64,000 bases of DNA from NCBI GenBank assembly GCA_019426215.1, contig CM033393.1, positions 11,876,046-11,940,045 of the forward strand, written 5' to 3'. Shown here piece after piece: positions 43,901 through 55,800 of the stretch; within the stretch, counting starts at the first letter, position 1; the number at the start of each line of letters is the position of its first letter. Under the pieces are notes generated by a model. It was not told the DNA's origin. It was given only the letters and a program-made list of their open reading frames with translations, and did no database searches. The DNA comes from Buddleja alternifolia (taxonomy: Eukaryota > Streptophyta > Magnoliopsida > Lamiales > Scrophulariaceae). A program made the position numbers and the translations under genes.

Positions 43901-46613
43901 TATATAATATGCTTATATATAATATTTTATGTATTGTATATGTTATTATAATATAATATATTATATGACTATGTATATTGTAATGTATATATGATAATAT
44001 ATATATATATATATATCATACTAAAATATATATTTCACATTTATAATAGTACTTTGCTTGCGTAATATATATGTATGTTGTAAATTTATAATATATATAA
44101 TATATTGTATAAATATATATATATAGGGTCAAGATCTAATACACACCCTATATTAGATAAAATATAAGACCCAATCTACACCATTGGATCCATTAGATCC
44201 AACAGTCCAAAAACGAAGCAAAAAATAGGTGGGAAATTGATTCCGATTGAATCAGAGGTATAATAGTAAAAAAATATCATTATACAGCATCTTCCTAAAA
44301 TCTCTCAAATTGAAACTCACAAAATCTCTCCCACAATCTCTCAATTTGTTTCCAAAATTAACTCACGCAAATAAGGTGAAGCTTTTGCATCGATCTTTTT
44401 CTTCACAGAAATTAGGGTCGTGTTATTGGCGCTTTTGAGATTTTTCAATTGTCGAAGAATTTCTATGGGGTTTTGCAATTCTGGGAAGATTCCAACCAAC
44501 AAGAATTTTCGCATTTTCTTTTGGTTAACAGAAATCCATTCTTGTATTTCCTGCTATTTTCTGAGGAGACTTTTACCTTTATGCAAAATGTGTCAAGCAT
44601 ATATGACCAACAAATATGTCAGATATCATGCAAATCAAGCTTTTGCATCAAATTTGCTTCCATTTTGCATCAATTGAAGTAAAATCACACTCATCACATT
44701 ATAGAAGCAATATATTCGATTTTTTTAGCAAATATGAGGCCGAAAAATACTCCCAGAATGTATAAACACACACTGATAATGTGTTATAAGATACTGTATA
44801 ATGTGTTATATGATACTGTATAATGGTTTATAAGAGTGTAGTTGTATGATGAATAAACACACACTGTATAATGTGTTGTCATATACTGTATAATGGGTTA
44901 TAAGATGTTGTATAATGTGTATGTGTTATCATATACTGTATAATGGGTTATAAGATACTGTAGAATGTGTTATAACATACTGTATAATAGTTTATAAGAT
45001 TGTAGTTGTATGATGAAAAAAAATAAACACACACTGTATATCACTATTATAGTTACTGTATAATGGTTTATAAGCTACTGTATAATAGTGTATAATGTTT
45101 TAATGTAATTTTTTTGAAGAAAACAATATCAAATGAACCTCTACGTATGTAATTTTTACTGCGTGAATTGACGATGATGAATTGCAGATGAATATATCTT
45201 ATATTAATGATGAATTGTCGATGATTCCAAGCTGAAATTGCCGATGCGAGATGAAATTGCCGATGATGAATTGAATATGAATTTATTGTTTTCTGTATCA
45301 AACGTATCTTCTGTTTACTGAGCTTGGAAGGAGTAATTAAAAATGGAAGAAGAATATTTTATTGCGTAAAATAAGGGATTTGATTTGGCTCCTGCATGTT
45401 ATTTGCATGGGTTTGTTAAATCTATTGACCAAAATGCCCCATCATCATTAAATTAAATATAAAATTCGAAATAATGGCTTTAATTATGAACCTTGGGATC
45501 AAATGTTTTAAATGGTCTAGATTGGGTCTTATATTTTATCTAAACTATAGGGATGTATTTGATCCATATCTTATATATATATATATAGGTAAACCAATTA
45601 CAATACATAATATATACATATTATATTATATATATTAGAATCATTTAAAACTTATAATATAATATATCTTTTAGTCATCAACCAATTATTAACACTATTC
45701 CAAACAAAAACTTACTAGATTTGACTTCTACAGTGATTTTTGTTCCATCTGAAAACAAAACTAAGCACATTCTCACTGGAAACCATCCAAATATTACTTC
45801 AAAATAGCTAATGCAAACAAATTCTTACCAAAATGCACAACTCCCAATAAAGTGAGTAGTACTGTCTATATTGCTCCTATTGCATACAATCCTGATTGGT
45901 TTATTTCTGTTTTACGGAAATTAGTTATAATATGGATGCTTGAATGAAAATGAATGCGGATATTTTGATATTTCTTGCCTCTCCAGGGAATATTCATAGG
46001 AGGTATCGAGACAATAAAAACCGTTCGTGTAGTGGACCCACACGGTATCCATCATAAGGGACGGTTGTGATTTTTCCTTGATCTGGAATCCCAGTATGTA
46101 TTAAGGCTATGTTTGGTTCTTGGATATTGGTGAGGAAAAAGAAAAGAAAAAATATTATGCGCAGCTTCAATATGTGCTTAAAATTTTGATTATTCTCATT
46201 TTTCTGTTTTTGGGCAAAATCCAAGAACCAAACAGTGCCTCGGAATAACTCCTTGTCCTGATATTAGTCAAACACATGTATCTAAAGGTATCGCAAAGTG
46301 TGTACTGAGTGTATTTCCATTTTCTAACCATGGCTTTGTTTGCTGCAATCAGATTGACAAGTTGCTATCTCGTTTGTACTGTCAATCCTGGAATGTTATA
46401 TACATATTTATCTGCTGTTGTATTTGCAGGTGGGTAGATGCTGCTAAGTTTCTAACAGGGGCATCAGCTGTGGGAAGTGTAGCCATCCCCATTATTCTCA
46501 GGCATGCAGGCTTGATTGGGAGTGGAGCTATGTTTATCGAGTTCACGTCTTTCTTCATATTCGTATGCACGGTTCTCTGTTTCCATCGTGCTACTCTTGA
46601 TGACGAGTGGTAA
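40944..46613 (+). CDS. VPS55: Vacuolar protein sorting-associated protein 55 homolog (VPS55/LEPROT family)
   Basis: Coding exons 40944-40962, 41786-41862, 43298-43337, 43437-43521 and 46430-46613. All have GT-AG introns and join in frame to 134 residues, usual for the family. Start context AAATGGCTATG. Four membrane segments are predicted at about 8-31, 40-58, 80-97 and 104-122. Family hallmarks are visible: ILLQILACAIYNNWWP, VLVPMPCLFFGGGSTQF, GGWVDAAKFLTGASAVGS and IPIILRHAGLI, with an acidic C-terminus ending DDEW. VPS55 proteins are small four-helix membrane proteins of endosomes that work with VPS68 in late endosome-to-vacuole traffic; that is family knowledge. The first exon carries only six codons plus one base, so the start is the least certain part. 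Intron 4 (2.9 kb) and intron 3 (1.4 kb) hold MITEs. This is the only host gene in the window that looks intact. The 3' UTR probably ends near 46900. Confidence 0.9.
42865..43103. mobile_element. Small TIR element (MITE) in VPS55 intron 3
   Basis: AAATAGCCTAATCACCCCC at 42865 and its complement ending at 43103. The inverted similarity continues inward (GCCAAATTT/AAATTTGGC, GAACAC-type), making a hairpin of about 240 bp. A run of 18 C lies directly left of it (42837-42854). Superfamily unclear. Confidence 0.6.
44127..45572. mobile_element. Non-autonomous TIR transposon in VPS55 intron 4
   Basis: Ends are about 60-bp imperfect inverted repeats. GATAAAATATAAGACCC at 44156 is matched by GGGTCTTATATTTTATC at about 45524, with further matches outward to the flanks. 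It is inserted in a TA microsatellite, so the target duplication cannot be read. It carries the 44775-45090 minisatellite. No transposase. MULE-like is my guess from TIR length. Confidence 0.6.
44775..45095 (+). repeat. Minisatellite of TGTATAATGTGTTATAAGA type
   Basis: About ten irregular copies of a unit of 20-30 bp built from ACTGTATAATG and GTTATAAGA, some with an ATAAACACACACTGTA prefix. It lies inside the TIR element of intron 4. Confidence 0.7.
46105..46239. mobile_element. Tourist/PIF-Harbinger-like MITE near the end of VPS55 intron 4
   Basis: GGCTATGTTTGGTTCTTGGA and the inverted TCCAAGAACCAAACAGTGCC, 135 bp apart. The ends fit the PIF/Harbinger GG-N-TGTTTGGTT consensus. The TAA on the left has no matching triplet on the right (TCG). 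It lies 190 bp before the last exon. Confidence 0.6.
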
Positions 46614-46996
46614 CATTTAACAGATGCTTATTGTAAATTGAGTCACCATTCTTGAATGTTGGACTAATTGACAAGAGATGCTTGAAAGTGGTGAAAAAGA
46701 ATGGACTAATTCCTGTCATGTATAGCTAAAAAATTCTTCTCGGTCGAGTGAGCTTGTACAGTGAGGAGCAATCATGTAAAACTTTGAACTCAGATTCACT
46801 GCAAGGGATGAAGGCGTTCACTAGAAATAGTCTCGCTGTTCAATAATGTGGGAGTTTATTCTTGTCTTGTCTTTCCCCTTTCTATAATGTACCTGATTTT
46901 TGTGGCTGTTGGGAACTCATAGGGCAATAGAAGCTTTCTGATCGAAATTAACACACAAACAAGTCAGGATTTGTGTACCTCGGTGAATAAAATTAA
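46614..46996 (+). other. VPS55 3' UTR and downstream sequence
   Basis: After the stop codon there is about 290 bp of transcribed-looking sequence with AATAATG (46844) and TATAATG (46886) as possible polyadenylation signals, then unremarkable intergenic DNA. Confidence 0.45.
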
Positions 46997-47256
46997 GGGA
47001 TAATTACACTCACACCCCCTTAGTAATGGGTAATTATACAAACTTTTCCTCACTAATTGATAATTACAGATACACCCTCTCTGGGGGTCTATTTGTAAAG
47101 TTTATAGGGTGTAATTGTAAGAATTGTTACACACAAGGGGTTTAATGGTAAGAAATATTTAACATGAAGGGGTGTTCGTAATTATTAATTAGTGAGGGGA
47201 GGTTTGTGTAATTATCTCATCATTGAGGGGGAGGGGGGTGTGAGTGTAATTATCCC
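46997..47256. mobile_element. 260-bp MITE with TAA target duplication
   Basis: Ends GGGATAATTACACTCACACC and its exact complement, with TAA on both sides (46994-46996, 47257-47259). An inner pair of TAATTAGTGAGG-type repeats makes the whole element a hairpin. The TAA duplication suggests PIF/Harbinger. Confidence 0.8.
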
Positions 47257-47698
47257 TAAAATTAACTTCACGGTACCACAGATTCTATTTCTATTGATAT
47301 CAAGATACTGACTACGGAGAGATTTATTCATTTATTTCTAACTAAAGTTTAGGCCTTCATCAGTCCCTGTAGTTACCAAAATACCAAGAACAAAATTGGT
47401 GAAATATCCAACCTCTAAGAAAATTGGGTCGGGGCCTGACGCTCGCAATTTGGGAGTCGCAAACCCCTAATTGGAGCAGCTGCCCATCTCCCACACCCAG
47501 CACTATCTAGTTACGGGTTTTAATTCATCATCATAGTTTCGTTTTCTTAGTCTTGTTCACAATAGAAAGTCATTTCAAGTCCATCGAGCCAAGTTTGTTT
47601 AGTCTCAAGCTCGAATTAATACTAAACGAGGTTTTATACTCAAGACTTGTGCTTGAGTTGATGAGCTTCATGTCGAGCTCACGGGGCCACTAGAGCAA
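47257..47698. other. No gene recognised
   Basis: Ordinary intergenic sequence between a MITE and LTR fragments. No coding region, repeat or RNA gene found by eye. Confidence 0.5.
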
Positions 47699-47823
47699 AA
47701 AATTTATACTCATACGATATTCATAATTGGAAAGATTTGGAATGATCCAATAATCCATTCTCTTTTGGGATACGATGTGGGACACGTAGCTAGCTATGTG
47801 TTACCTACATCATTTGATATCCT
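47699..47823 (+). repeat. Fragment of an Angela-type LTR
   Basis: It follows the middle of the element D LTR (30744-30870): TTTATAC-CATACG-TATTCA, GGAAAGATTTGGAATGATCC, then the TTGGG-TA-G-TGTG block, with many changes. It stops exactly where the LTR of element G begins, so G probably inserted into it. Confidence 0.6.
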
Positions 47824-49656
47824 TATTGGTACTAAATGACATACGAAAAGGGTTTAGAAAGGGGGTGGGGGATTAAAAAATTTCTTACCAAAAAATATTT
47901 TGAACGCTTTAAAAGTTTAGCACTTAGTCAAGCACTTGGATGGAGATAACTTAGAATTGGTGATTTAACAATTACAAAAGTAAGGTAACGCTTAGATCTC
48001 TTAAATTAGGGTTAGCACTGCGGAAATTATTTTAGGTTACTTAGGCTATGTTTGGTTATGTTTTGGGATAGTATTTTGGTGAGAATTATTGGTGAAAAAT
48101 TTATGGGGACACGTGCATATTTGATGAGATTGTATTTAGTTTTATTTTGGGAGTTGGTTTTTTGGTTTTTTTTTTGTGAGATAGTGTTTGGTTTTGTTTC
48201 CAGAGAAAACAAAAGTTATTGTAGCAGTCAAATCATGAACCTTTTGTCTGTTAATAATTAGTTAATGATTGAAAGTTAAGAGTGGGGAGAGGCAAAAGTA
48301 GGGGATAATACATAGGTTGTAGATTTTTAAATAAATAATCATTGTGTTTTTTTTTTGCCAAAAAAGTAACATATTTTTTGCCCAAAATTTTGGATCAAAT
48401 TGTGTTTGGAAACATATCCAAACATAGCCTTAGCGTTCTGATTTACAATTAGTCGCTTAACTGATATATATGCTTTTGATGATAAAGAAAGCAATAAAAC
48501 AGTTAAGTAAATGACATAAGATATTGAAAGGTTCACTGGGTGATGTAATCTCAGCTGCGTCCTTCTTCTCCTTTGCATTAGGAGGAATTCATTAAATGAT
48601 ACTCAAAGCCTTTCACACATATAGCTTTTCCAAAAGGTGAATAACACCAAAGATGATCTTGAGCTCCTTGACCACACATATTTCAACTCTCTAAGATCTC
48701 TTCACTATCAAGCTTCTTTAACTCAGAAATATTGCTTGATCTTCAACTTCTCTTGACACACATAAAGAGGTTAGAGGGTTTTGTCACTAGGATTTGTTTG
48801 ATTTTTGGAAGTTCAAACAACTTGGAATATCTCAATAGTAGAGTAGGGTTCTTTTAAGGAAGATGTTTGAGATATTGTGTCTGTCTTTGAAATTAAAGAA
48901 AAGCTTTAAGAATTTGGATATGGAGATGAGCTTTTCTTGGAAGTATTTGGACTTGAATATTCAGAAAAGGGTTTTGCAATTAAGCTTGAATGTATTTTCG
49001 CGTGTGTGTATTCTTGTTTTATAAGGTTTGCTGAGAAGTCCTATTTATAGGCAAATCTTGGGAAAAGTGTCTATTGGACACATATGCAGGCGTGTGTTTC
49101 TCACTCGGGCGAGTGGAACTATTTTCATACTGAAATCCATGAAATCTTGCTGCAAGGATTGGTGCGACAGTCTTTTAACTATGACAATCCAATCAAAATG
49201 GCTTGTCCGTATGTCAATAGCCCTTATCACATTTAATGCTCTTATCATACATTAAATGCATTTGAATCAAATTCCCATTGGAGTTAAATGCCCATTATTG
49301 ATTGCATTTAAGTGCCTCTTGACTTCAAATTTATTTAAGGTAAATCTTGTTACTTGGACGCTGATTCAGATATCCTGAAATGTCTTATGCACTTGATGGA
49401 CACTTAAAACAATCTTCATCTTCCTTTAACATCAGACACTGATCTTCAACTTTTTCTCTGACAAACTCACCTAGAATTCTATCAACAATTGAGCTTTCAA
49501 TACTTAGTTTAAAATATAAAAATGAAGCCTAACAAATAATAAACTTTCAACGCTTATACAAAAGTTTTGTGAAAGCATAAACTTACAATATTTTGGGGTC
49601 TAACATAAAATCCTATCTTGTCATCATCAAAACTTCAAACATGAAACTTCTTAACA
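47824..49656 (-). repeat. 3' LTR of SIRE-like element G, with a MITE inside
   Basis: The reverse complement runs TGTTAAGAAGTTTCATG to ...ACCAATA, close to the family ends but with base changes at both (TATTGG instead of TGTTGG at 47824). The TATA box is on the minus strand near 49036-49043. About 1.45 kb without the MITE. More diverged than the LTRs of C, so an older copy. Confidence 0.8.
48044..48429. mobile_element. Tourist/PIF-Harbinger-like MITE in the LTR of element G
   Basis: GGCTATGTTTGG start and the inverted CCAAACATAGCC end, with TTA on both sides (48041-48043, 48430-48432). TIR sequence and TWA-type duplication are those of Tourist/PIF elements. 386 bp; an open frame of 60-80 codons inside is not coding. 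Confidence 0.82.
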
Positions 49657-49985
49657 ATTTTTCCCTTTTTGATGATGTCAAGACCTTAACTCTTTATAGT
49701 TCAAGAGTTAGACAAAAGACCAAAAGATATAAAGTTAGTGTTTAAAAGTTAGTTGAGTTAGCTAAAAGTTAGCACAGTTAACTTCAACAAGATGTTTCAG
49801 CGTAAACATTCATTTATATATATCATTTAAAAACAATAATGTTTACAAGTAAAAAGAAACAAAACAAAATAATACAACAATTTAACTCCATTCTTTAGCG
49901 ATCTCCACTACCGATGTCAGATCGACATCTAACTCCATCGCAACTTGAGAGGGAAGAGTTGCGGTAGCGTCGGTTGGAATTTAAC
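49657..49985 (-). pseudogene. Polypurine tract and C-terminal end of env-like ORF, element G
   Basis: The minus strand reads AAAAAGGGAAAAATTG next to the LTR, then a non-coding part aligned with 4988-5200 of element C, then a short frame ending VVEIAKEWS before a stop. That corresponds to the tail of the extra ORF (EAIQAEMLK in C). It ends abruptly at about 49985, where sequence of the opposite orientation starts. Confidence 0.55.
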
Positions 49986-50232
49986 ATAACTTAACTCCCG
50001 CGGAATTTGATGAAAGATATTATGAAGAGATCGGCAGAAGTGATGAACTTAACTTCCCATTCCGTAACTCCAACATTAAAATCAAGAATCTCAATCCCTT
50101 TGGCTGCCTGAATGGCCCTGATGAAGAACTGTTAAATTGCATGGGTTATTCGGCCAAGATTAAAACAGTCTCCTACGCCAAAAATCAATCTTCCTCAAAA
50201 CCCCTTAAGCTATGGAAAAGGAATGCACCCAT
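49986..50232 (+). pseudogene. env-like ORF fragment H, left of element F
   Basis: Plus-strand frame with EFDERYYEEIGRSDELNFPF, a FRNSNIKIKNLNPF block and LKLWKRNAP. These line up with YYLDSGHNKPTGFALRDYNIRVY... and LRLWKNKAV of element C. The frame is cut by element F and resumes at 60376. Orientation is opposite to the neighbouring G fragment. Confidence 0.6.
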
Positions 50233-51904
50233 TGTTGTGAATCCTGGTTCATGCGCAACGGAAACGAAAAAAATATATCCGAATTCACAATTGGATCACT
50301 TTTGGGTTTTAATAATTTTATGCATATTTCGAAAATAATGTAATGATGAAATATAACTTTATCTTTTCACTAACCTTTTGATTTGATAAAAGACTTGATC
50401 TTCCGGATAGCAGCAATTCCAAACTCCTGTCTCTAGATATCATGCCAGAACGAATTTTGAAGAAAAATCCACCACCCTTTGCACCACTATAGCCGACGAC
50501 TTCGATGGGGGGAGGAGAGAGAGATTTTTCTCTTCTTCTTTCTTTGTTGTCAAGTCTAATGTGAGAGCTAGATTTTGACTGAACTAGTGTTAGGTATGTA
50601 TAAGGAGTGATGGGCTTGGAATTAACTAATTCTTTGAGTCTATCCAACTCCTCCTACATGCCTAAACACACGCTTCTTTCATCTGCATTGGGCTAAGTTG
50701 ACTTTCAACTTAGTCCAATTATTAATTAGGACCAACATATTTTAATTCAATTAAAATATAATACTAATTAAAAATTATCTAAATTAAATAATCTAATTAT
50801 TTAATAAAAGGATGGGTATAATAAATAAGTCTATTTATTTATTATAATTAATTTATTTCCAGTAATCTAATTAATCAAATAAATTAGTATGTTCATAATA
50901 AATACATCTAATTATTTATTATTAATTTATTTTCATTAATCCAATTAATCATAAATTGATTTGCTCATCAAATTGCAAATTACCTAATTTATATGTTTGA
51001 CAACGAAAGAATTCTCTTCGCTCAATTCCTTTTAAGCGCAAATCTCTAGGTTCGTTTCAATTGGCACTGGGAGGAAACCAAGGATGTGAGTTTCACTAAT
51101 CCAGTCACGTGAACTCACATCGAAACCCAATTGAAATGAATAGATCAATACGAACCTTTAGGTCATAGATACCATATGAGTATAAGCCCTGCACTGCAAC
51201 ATCCTGATCGAGTGAGAGTCATGGATTATGTCAAACTCACAGGATTCGATGTTGTGCTTTAGGGAATCATAGTAAGATGAAATTACTGAGCTACCCTTAT
51301 GTAGTAGACATAAGTTAGTTCTCCTCCTTTGGCCAGAGACTTATAATTTCATTTATCAATGATCGCACAGGACGTTAACTCGTTACTACCCAAGACAGTG
51401 AATTTCCTATTGGCAATCACCGAACAATTATCACTTGTCCTTCTGAACCGCACTTCGAGGTTGATCCAACCAAAGGGTGAAATGGATCTAACTACTCTAA
51501 TAACTCGTTCAGTGTTACAAGTTCAATCTTTGTGAATCCTCAGGTCTAAGGCTCACGCACACTACCGCGATCAGTAATTCAATCATTGACAGCCCAAAAG
51601 TAATTACCCATGTGATTGAAATACGGCGAAACGTGTTCGAATATATCAATTCCATTGATATATCTATAACCAAGCTCCCACCATCCAAAGTGACCGACTG
51701 ACACTCCTTGTCAAAGCTTGTGTCATACAAGTATGGTCTTAATGCCCAATTAAGACTCTTTTTGACTTCCGAACTCTAGTTTAAGTAAACAAGAAATCGA
51801 TACTTCTAGTGTCCATCTCCTCAAACCATTGAGGAGTATAAGGTCCCTCTTGATTACCTTGAAGGGCATAATTCCTCTATGGCATGGAGGGCATAATCCT
51901 AACA
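50233..51904 (-). repeat. 3' LTR of element F
   Basis: TGTTAGGATTATGCCC start and GGATTCACAACA end on the minus strand; 1672 bp. It lacks about 105 bp that the 5' LTR has near 60225-60335. It is preceded by the polypurine tract AGTGGGAGAT (51905-51914 on the plus strand). Confidence 0.88.
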
Positions 51905-51919
51905 ATCTCCCACTTGCAC

Positions 51920-53400
51920 TCAATGCCAACTCTATGGTATCTAATACCCATCTTCTCAAGATGTCGTTCTAGCACAGCCTGTAATAGTGGCTTGGTTAGT
52001 GGGTCTATTCTATGCACGACAATGTCGCCTCTTCCAATGATCTCTCTAATGATGTGGTATCTTCTCTCAATGTGTTTGGATTTATTGTGAGACCTAGGTT
52101 CCTTAGCCTGTGCGATGGCTCCATTGTTGTCACAGAATAGTGGCAACAGGAGCTCCCTGCTCGGAACCACTTGAAGTTCAGCTACAAACTTCTTTATCCA
52201 AATAGCCTCTTTGGTTGCCTCTGAGGCAGCTATGTACTTAGCTTTGGTGGTTAGTTAGCCGTCGTGCTTTGCTTGGAACTTTTCCAAGTCACTGCTCCAC
52301 CGTTTAAGGCAAATACAAACCCCGAGGTGGACTTATAGTCATCGACATCAAACTGGAAGTCAGAGTCAGTGTAACCTTCCACCTTTAGTTCCCCATCTCC
52401 ATATGTCAAACACATATCCTTAGTAATTCTCAAGTACTTAAGGATACACTTCATAGCAATCCAATGTTTTTCCCTTGGGTTAGCTTGAAACCTACTTACC
52501 AAACTCATAGATTAGGCAATATCTGGTCTTGTGCATAACATAGCGTACATAAGACTTGCTACTGCTGATGCATAGGGGACTCCACTCATTCTCTTACGAT
52601 CTTCCTCACTTTGAGGACTCATCGATTTGGAGAGATGGAGTCCATGTCTTATGGGCAAGAGGCCTCTTTTGGAATCTTTCATTCCGAATCTTTTCAGAAC
52701 CTTTTCCAAATAGAGGGCTTGGAAGAGACCCAGTTTCCTATTCGCTCTATCCCTGAAGATGCGAATTCCAAAGATATAAGTCGCTTCTCTTAAGTCTTTC
52801 ATGGAGAACATGCTTGAGAGCCACATTTTGACCGAAGTCAACAGGCCTATATCATTACCTATTAGTAGAATGTCGTCTACATATAGGACCAAAAAGGATA
52901 TTTTACTCCCACTGAATTTCTTGTAAACGCATGGTTCATCTTTGTTCTTGATAAAGCCATAGTTCCGAACTTCTTCATCAAAACGAAGATTCCAGCTCCG
53001 CGATGCTTGTTTAAGTCCATAAATTGATCTATTCAACTTACACACCTTATGAGCATCTTCATTGGACACGAAACCTTTGGGGTATTCCATATAGATATCC
53101 TCCTCGAGGTATCCATTCAAGAATGTGGTCTTTACGTCCATCTGTCAGATGTCATAGTCTAGGTGTGTGGCTATTGTAAGAAAAATGCTAATGGATTTGA
53201 TCATGGCAACGGGAGAGAAGGTTTCCTCATAGTCAATACCCTCTTTTTTACTATACCATTTCACCACAAGCCTAGCTTTAAATGTATCGACCTTGCCGTC
53301 CGGACCAATCTTTCTCTTATAGATTTGGTGCAATATCCCTAAGACGATCCACTAGAGTCCAAACTTGGTTCGAGTACATCACACCATAGCCTCAAGCCAT
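51920..53400 (-). pseudogene. RT-RNase H region of element F
   Basis: On the minus strand: KARLVVKWYSKKEGIDYEET, then after a stop at 53142-53144 MDVKTTFLNGYLEEDIYME, YGLKQASRSWN and the active site YVDDILLIGND (near 52870-52890). Next MLCTRPDIA, a stop at 52509-52511, SLVSRFQANP, GYTDSDF, KSTSGFVFALNGG and KQSTTAN, then a stop and frame change near 52250, and CDNNGAIAQAKEPRSHNKS with IDPLTKPLLQ at the end. Same order and motifs as element D. The catalytic aspartates of RT are kept, but the frame is broken in at least four places. Confidence 0.87.
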
Positions 53401-55012
53401 TTTGCAAAATCTATATCCTCCATCGCATGCTTAAAAGTAGAGGGATCATTTCCATAGTTTCCTTCTGCTACGGCATACAAGTTATGCTCTCTCTGTAGCA
53501 GATAACCATATCTCTCAAGCGGCTGAGATACTCTACTCGATCTACGCGTGGTGGTTGTGTTTGGTTAGGTTCATTTTGAGTCTCTTGAACAGTGGTCTCT
53601 AAAGGGGTTTCGTTTTGTTCTTCCAAAACAATATTTCTTCCTACACCACCTTCTCAAACGAATTCATCTTCAAGAAAGTATGCATGTAGGGCCACAATGA
53701 ATCTTTGATCATCGTGTAGGTAGAAGAGGTATCTCCATAGAGTCTTCTAGGAAACCAACGAATCGACTTTTTAAAGATCTATCTTCCAGTTTCTCCATCT
53801 TTGTCTTTTTCACATAAGCTGGACAACCCCATATCTTTATGTGTTTAAGACTAGGCGTCTTTCCACTCCATATCTGATAAGGAGTTTTAGGAACAAACCT
53901 AGATGGACACTTGTTCAAGATGTGGGCTTCTGTGAGCAATGCACGACCCCACAACGATATGGGAAGATCCGTGTAGTTAAGCATCGATTGAACCATATCC
54001 AATAGTGTTCTATTTCGTCACTTGGCTACCCCATTAAGTTGTGGACTTGTAGGAGGAGTCAATTGCAATACAATCCCATGTTCAATTAAGAACTCACCAA
54101 ATTCAAAACTCATATATTCTCCACCTCGATTAGATCGTAGTGTTTTAACACGTTTGCCAATTTGGTTTTCAACCAAGGCCTTGAATTCTTTGAATCATTC
54201 AATAGATTCAGACTTATACTTCATTAGGTATACAAGACCAAACCTAGAGCGATTGTAAGTAAATGTAATGAAGTATTGAAAACCTCTACGAGCTATTTCC
54301 TGGAAAGGCCCGCAAACGTCAGTATGTATTAAACCAAGGACTTCACTGGCTCGTTCAAAATGCCCTGTGAAGGGTGACCTAGTCATTTTGACTTTGAGAC
54401 AAGACTTGCAAGTGGAGAGTGGGTCCAACCCAAATGTGCTTATTAGTCCATTTTTTTCAAGTTCGCGAATCTTGTATTCTCCAGCATGACCTAGTCATAA
54501 GTGCCAGATAAGTCTTTGGTTTGTCCCATACATACCTCGTTTCTTGGTGATTGTATTCAATACATCTATTTTGGACATTCAAGTAATATAAACTCTTTAC
54601 TAAAGATGCAGAGCCAACAAACTTATTTCTAAAATAAATATTGCAAACATTGTTCAGAAAATAGAAATCGTATCCAAGTCTAACTAATACGGGAATAGAA
54701 CAAATATTTTTTAGCCCATTGAGAAAAACAAAACAATCTTCCAAAACTAGTAAATGTCCAGCAGATAAAATTAAAGAAGTGGATCCAATGTCAGTAGATG
54801 ATACACTATATCCACTGCCCACATGGATCATCACTTCTTGCTCCTCGAGCCTCCTACTTCTTTCCAGATCTTGTTTCAAATCACAGACATGAGCGCTAGC
54901 TCCTGAGTCTAGAATCCATGAAGTGGAGAATACAGTCACAGAACAATTAGTTTCCAAAACATAAAGTTCCATACCTTTAGAAGCTCTTGCCTTTCTTAGG
55001 CCAGTCACGCCT
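53401..55012 (-). pseudogene. Protease and integrase of element F
   Basis: Minus strand: protease motif DSGASAHVC (near 54880-54910), then CIEYNHQ and the CKSCLKVKMTRSPF end of the integrase zinc domain. The core follows, with the first Asp kept (LIHTDVCGPF). The second catalytic Asp is Asn: codon AAT at 54129-54131 in the LRSNRGGEY motif. The third, Glu, is Lys: AAG at 54021-54023 in NGVAK, followed by a TGA stop. The C-terminal part continues TEAHILNKCPSRFV and KIWGCPAYVKK. The integrase is inactive beyond doubt. Confidence 0.82.
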
Positions 55013-55800
55013 CTAGTGACCCTTCTCCTTGCAGGAAAGGCAAGTGTTTGATCTCTTGAGATTCTCATTATGCAACCTAGTGTCTTCAAGTGTTTTTCTT
55101 TTAAGACAACCATTTATCATTAACACTTTTACGGGCTCCTCTTCCTTCTCCTTGGGTTCTGCTTGCCTAGCAATAGAAGCAATGTATGCACGTCTAGATT
55201 TTCTTTGTTTCATTTGACTTTGTGCAGCAATGAGTTTGTTCATTAGCCCAGATAGTAAACACTCAACATCATTGGTATCAAAATCCACAATGAACTAACT
55301 GAAGGAATCAGAAAGTGACTGAAGGATGAGGTCTGTCTGAAGCTGGAAATCCATGTGAAAATCAAGAGACTGCAACTTCTCTATCATGGAGATCATCTTC
55401 AATACGTGGTCAGCCACTTCATCATCTTCTTCCATCTTTGCCCTGAAGAGCTCTCTCGACAAGCAATACCGAACAGTCCTACTTGGCTCTCCAAACAGCT
55501 CTTCAAATGAATTAGTATGTTCCTTGCACATTCCATTCTTTCATGGGAGTGCTGAAGATCATAACTCATCGAGCTAAGCATCAATCCTTTGGCTCGTGCA
55601 TTATCAATGACCCTGTCTCTGTAAAAGGAATGCACACTTTCGTCTGCATCCTCCAAGGGAACCGTGGGACGTTTTATGTTTAAGACATAATCGATTGACT
55701 CATAACCAAGGGCTATCCTTAAGTTCCTAAGCCAGTCAATGAAGTTGGGTCCAGTGAGGACGTTTTTCTCAAGCAATTCAATTATGGGGTTGCTAACCAT
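55013..55800 (-). pseudogene. gag of element F
   Basis: Starts MVSNPIIELLEKN at 55800 and contains the copia gag (UBN2-type) blocks NFIDWLRNLRIAL and DLQHSHERME. A frameshift at about 55530 and a stop at about 55294 follow. Downstream is a basic region and the first half of a zinc knuckle, CLSCKEKGH. It would form the particle in an active copy. Confidence 0.82.

Noticed and set aside
43672..45830. A larger PIF-like element starting TTAGGTTGTGTTTG and enclosing the intron 4 TIR element
   Set aside because: The left end fits, but I could not find a convincing inverted partner on the right near 45680-45830.
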